Of a DNA stretch of 7,580 nt, positions 6,541 to 7,580 are shown piece by piece (position 1 is the first letter of the stretch; the number at the start of each line of letters is the position of its first letter). Below the pieces are notes generated by a model. It saw nothing but the letters and a program-made list of their open reading frames with translations, made no database searches and was not told the DNA's origin. Both the position numbers and the translations under genes were made by a program. Source of the DNA: an uncultured Ignavibacteriales bacterium (GTDB lineage: Bacteria; Bacteroidota; Ignavibacteria; Ignavibacteriales; Ignavibacteriaceae); assembly GCA_913053915.1 (NCBI GenBank), contig CAJXGP010000082.1, forward strand, positions 1 through 7,580. The letters run 5' to 3'.

Positions 6541-6843
6541 TCACAAACGAATTGAGAGATCTAATTTGCCTCCTAATCCAAATTGGACTATTTTCTGCAA
6601 TGTAGAAAGTCGAACTTCTTTAATATTATTTTCTATTTTCGATATGTAAGATTTTGTTGTTCCTACTTTTTCTGCTAACTCAGCTTGAGTCAAACCTTTT
6701 TCAAGTCTTGCCTCATGAAGCATAGATCCTAATTTAAAGTTCTCATAACCACTATCAAGTTCATCCCTCTTTTCTGTCCCTTTTACTCCGTAATGTTTAT
6801 CCTTAAATTCATCAAGAGTCATTTTGTTATTTGTTTTCATCAT
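6541..6843 (-). CDS. higA: HigA-like XRE-family antitoxin
   Basis: A 100-residue protein with a C-terminal helix-turn-helix of the XRE/HTH_3 type at about 38-87: MLHEARLEKGLTQAELAEKV, GTTKSYISKIENN, then STLQKIVQFGL. Helix 2 is LTQAELAEKV (51-60) and the likely recognition helix is TTKSYISKIEN (62-72). The N-terminal part (1-37) probably contacts the toxin. It should neutralise the adjacent toxin and repress the shared promoter, as in HigBA systems. The start is the ATG at 6843, with a second in-frame ATG directly after it. GGAGG at 6850-6854 is spaced for either. A longer frame opening at 6918 lies wholly inside the toxin gene and lacks such a site. The gene begins 17 bases before the toxin gene ends, so the two are probably translationally coupled. 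Confidence 0.88.
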   Translation of the reverse strand: MMKTNNKMTLDEFKDKHYGVKGTEKRDELDSGYENFKLGSMLHEARLEKGLTQAELAEKVGTTKSYISKIENNIKEVRLSTLQKIVQFGLGGKLDLSIRL

Positions 6844-7177
6844 TATATTCCTCCATAATTTTAAGTGCTCTTCTAATTTCCGTTTTTGGTGTCTTTTGCT
6901 TTTTCTTCTGAAATCCATTAGCTAATATTATAAGCTTTCCTTGATCAAAAAAACAAAAAATTCTAAAAATATCTTTGCCAAGTTTTACCCTAATCTCATA
7001 CAAACCATTTGTTGATTCAATGTGTTTAAGATAATTTTCTGGCACTCTTTCCAATTCTTCAATCAGTTCAATAGTCCAAATGATTTTTGCTTTAACTTTA
7101 GAAGATTGTTTCAAGAAAAATTTCTCAAAATAATTTTTGTAAAAAATCACTGTCCTATGTTTCGATTTTGTTTTCAT
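6827..7177 (-). CDS. higB: HigB/Gp49-like toxin of the RelE superfamily
   Basis: A 116-residue basic protein. The diagnostic stretch is LKHIESTNGLYEIRVKLGKDIFRIFCFF (51-77), then KLIILANGFQKKKQKTPKTEIRRAL (81-105). This is the GLYEIR...RIFYF...LLLNGFxKKTQKTPxxEIxxA pattern of phage Gp49-like/HigB proteins. Such toxins cleave mRNA at the ribosome and slow growth until the antitoxin is restored. The basic and aromatic residues expected of this fold are present and the length is normal, so it looks intact. I chose the ATG at 7177; the frame can be extended five codons to a TTG at 7192, but that would start inside the -7 promoter box. No ribosome binding site precedes the ATG, which fits a leaderless transcript. 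It comes first in the operon with the antitoxin second, the usual HigBA order. Confidence 0.88.
   Translation of the reverse strand: MKTKSKHRTVIFYKNYFEKFFLKQSSKVKAKIIWTIELIEELERVPENYLKHIESTNGLYEIRVKLGKDIFRIFCFFDQGKLIILANGFQKKKQKTPKTEIRRALKIMEEYNDENK
6850..6854 (-). promoter_or_regulatory. Ribosome binding site of the antitoxin, inside the toxin gene
   Basis: GGAGG on the minus strand lies six bases before the first of two tandem ATGs (6843 and 6840) of the antitoxin. It is within the last codons of the toxin frame. This strong site contrasts with the toxin, which has none, and would favour antitoxin over toxin translation from the shared mRNA. Confidence 0.7.
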
Positions 7178-7181
7178 AGTG

Positions 7182-7212
7182 CAAAGATACAAAAAGTTTC
7201 ACTAAAGTGCAA
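7182..7212 (-). promoter_or_regulatory. Bacteroidota-type promoter of the HigBA operon
   Basis: On the minus strand TATCTTTG (7182-7189) is an exact match to the -7 consensus TAnnTTTG. A TTG (7210-7212) lies 20 bases upstream of it, close to the usual spacing for the -33 element. The -7 box ends only four bases before the toxin ATG at 7177, so transcription should begin at or within a base or two of the start codon, giving a leaderless message. Confidence 0.6.
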
Positions 7213-7213
7213 C
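7196..7213. promoter_or_regulatory. 18-bp palindrome in the HigBA promoter, likely operator
   Basis: GTTTCACTAAAGTGCAAC reads as GTTnCACTnnAGTGnAAC: seven paired positions on each side, with only symmetric interruptions. It covers the -33 element and most of the spacer of the operon promoter. A further half-site copy, AGTGCAA, recurs at 7178-7184 (against 7206-7212 here), next to the toxin start codon. HigA-type antitoxins bind such dyads to repress their own operon. The symmetry is direct observation; HigA binding is inferred. Confidence 0.6.
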
Positions 7214-7517
7214 AATATATGTAATGGGTTTAATTTGCGTTAACCGGTATTACCTCCAACTTAGGGTTAATATCCCTTTTCAAATGCCCTTCAATTTTGA
7301 TAGATACCGGGTGTAATTTTTAAAGTTGCTCCTTTTTACGGATTTACACCTAATTTATTGATTTTTAATAATTAAAAAATTTAGTAATTTCAAACGATAA
7401 TAAAATTATTCCTTTTTTTGAGCGCTATAATTGCATTGCCTTAATTCACAAATTTAATAAGTTACGACATATATAGTTTATAATAAAACTAAACTCTAAT
7501 AAAATAAAAGGTGTGTT
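7214..7517. other. Spacer between the HigBA promoter and the downstream gene
   Basis: No gene is seen in these 304 bases. The spacer holds TGCGTTAACCGGTATTA (7236-7252), similar to TGCGTATACCGCGTGTTA at 6510-6527 on the other side of the HigBA pair. It also holds an inverted repeat at 7310-7350 and TATAATTG at 7426-7433, a possible promoter element 85 bases before the next start. Confidence 0.5.
7310..7350. repeat. Inverted repeat with a long loop
   Basis: GGTGTAA (7310-7316) is a perfect reverse complement of TTACACC (7344-7350), separated by 27 bases. It lies in the spacer upstream of the gene at 7518. A seven-base match at this distance could be chance; alternatively it is an operator pair or a border of the HigBA segment. 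Confidence 0.25.
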
Positions 7518-7580
7518 ATGAAAAATTACGGCAGCAACGGTTATGAATATCCGTTATTAATTAAAAAATTATTAACGAGA
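7518..7580 (+). CDS. Start of a gene, possibly an acyl-CoA ligase (runs off the right edge)
   Basis: The ATG at 7518 opens 21 codons to the window end, beginning MKNYGSNGYEYPLLIKKLL. AAGGTG at 7508-7513, a few bases before the ATG, is a reasonable ribosome binding site, so the gene is probably real. The YPLLIKKLL segment resembles the opening of AMP-forming fatty-acyl-CoA ligases, which activate fatty acids with ATP and CoA. No catalytic motif is inside the window, so the product is a guess. It diverges from the HigBA operon and its own promoter is not clear. Confidence 0.5.
   Translation, partial: MKNYGSNGYEYPLLIKKLLTR

Noticed and set aside
6844..6918. A longer antitoxin starting at 6918
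   Set aside because: The extra 25 residues are very basic, lie entirely within the toxin gene in another frame, and lack a ribosome binding site. The ATG at 6843 has GGAGG at the right spacing.
7178..7192. A toxin start at the TTG at 7192
   Set aside because: It would place the start codon within the -7 promoter box, and family members normally begin close to the residues encoded from 7177.
7262..7280. Rho-independent terminator at AGGGTTAATATCCCTTTT
   Set aside because: The stem has only four pairs before a mismatch, and no gene ends nearby on the plus strand.
1..7580. CRISPR array, tRNA, rRNA, transposase or phage structural genes
   Set aside because: I saw no regularly spaced direct repeats, no cloverleaf with a conserved T-loop, and no transposase, integrase or virion protein motifs.

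Overview
The window is AT-rich (I estimate a little over 70% A+T) with widely spaced genes. It looks chromosomal, from the Bacteroidota/Chlorobiota/Ignavibacteria side of the tree. Three things point that way, none decisively. First, two upstream regions carry a TAnnTTTG-type -7 box, typical of Bacteroidota promoters. Second, there is a short membrane-spanning MutS-like ATPase of a kind often seen in these genomes. Third, the genes are single units in AT-rich spacers rather than tight operons. The phylum assignment is inference.

Layout, left to right. At 1-111 (minus) is the 5' end of a transaldolase gene, with a strong ribosome binding site and a palindrome in its promoter region. A 647-bp spacer follows. 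At 759-1817 (plus) is a 352-residue nicotinamidase/isochorismatase-family cysteine hydrolase whose catalytic triad appears intact. Convergent to it, at 1980-2438 (minus), is a small exported DsrE-like protein. After a divergent spacer, 2906-4765 (plus) encodes the membrane-anchored MutS-like ATPase, and 5022-6206 (plus) encodes a TPR protein with an unrecognised C-terminal half. At 6541-7177 (minus) lies a HigBA-type toxin-antitoxin pair, toxin first, overlapping by 17 bases. At 7518 a new plus-strand gene begins and runs off the window; it may be an acyl-CoA ligase, but only 21 codons are visible.

The genes do not form a visible pathway. The metabolic genes (transaldolase, amidohydrolase, possible acyl-CoA ligase) look like ordinary housekeeping or accessory genes. 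The HigBA pair is the clear accessory module. It has its own promoter, which should give a leaderless or nearly leaderless transcript, and an 18-bp operator-like palindrome inside that promoter. It is bordered on its antitoxin side by a GC-rich imperfect inverted repeat, and a related short motif lies on its toxin side.

The least explained signals are non-coding: a diverged repeat of about 90-100 bp present in three intergenic spacers (near 361-450, 1845-1950 and 6272-6370), the GC-rich inverted-repeat element at 6409-6530, and a hairpin just upstream of the TPR gene. I found no tRNA, rRNA, CRISPR array, transposase or recognisable riboswitch. I did not find a convincing wholly new system; the best candidates for follow-up are the structured borders of the HigBA module and the three-copy intergenic repeat.
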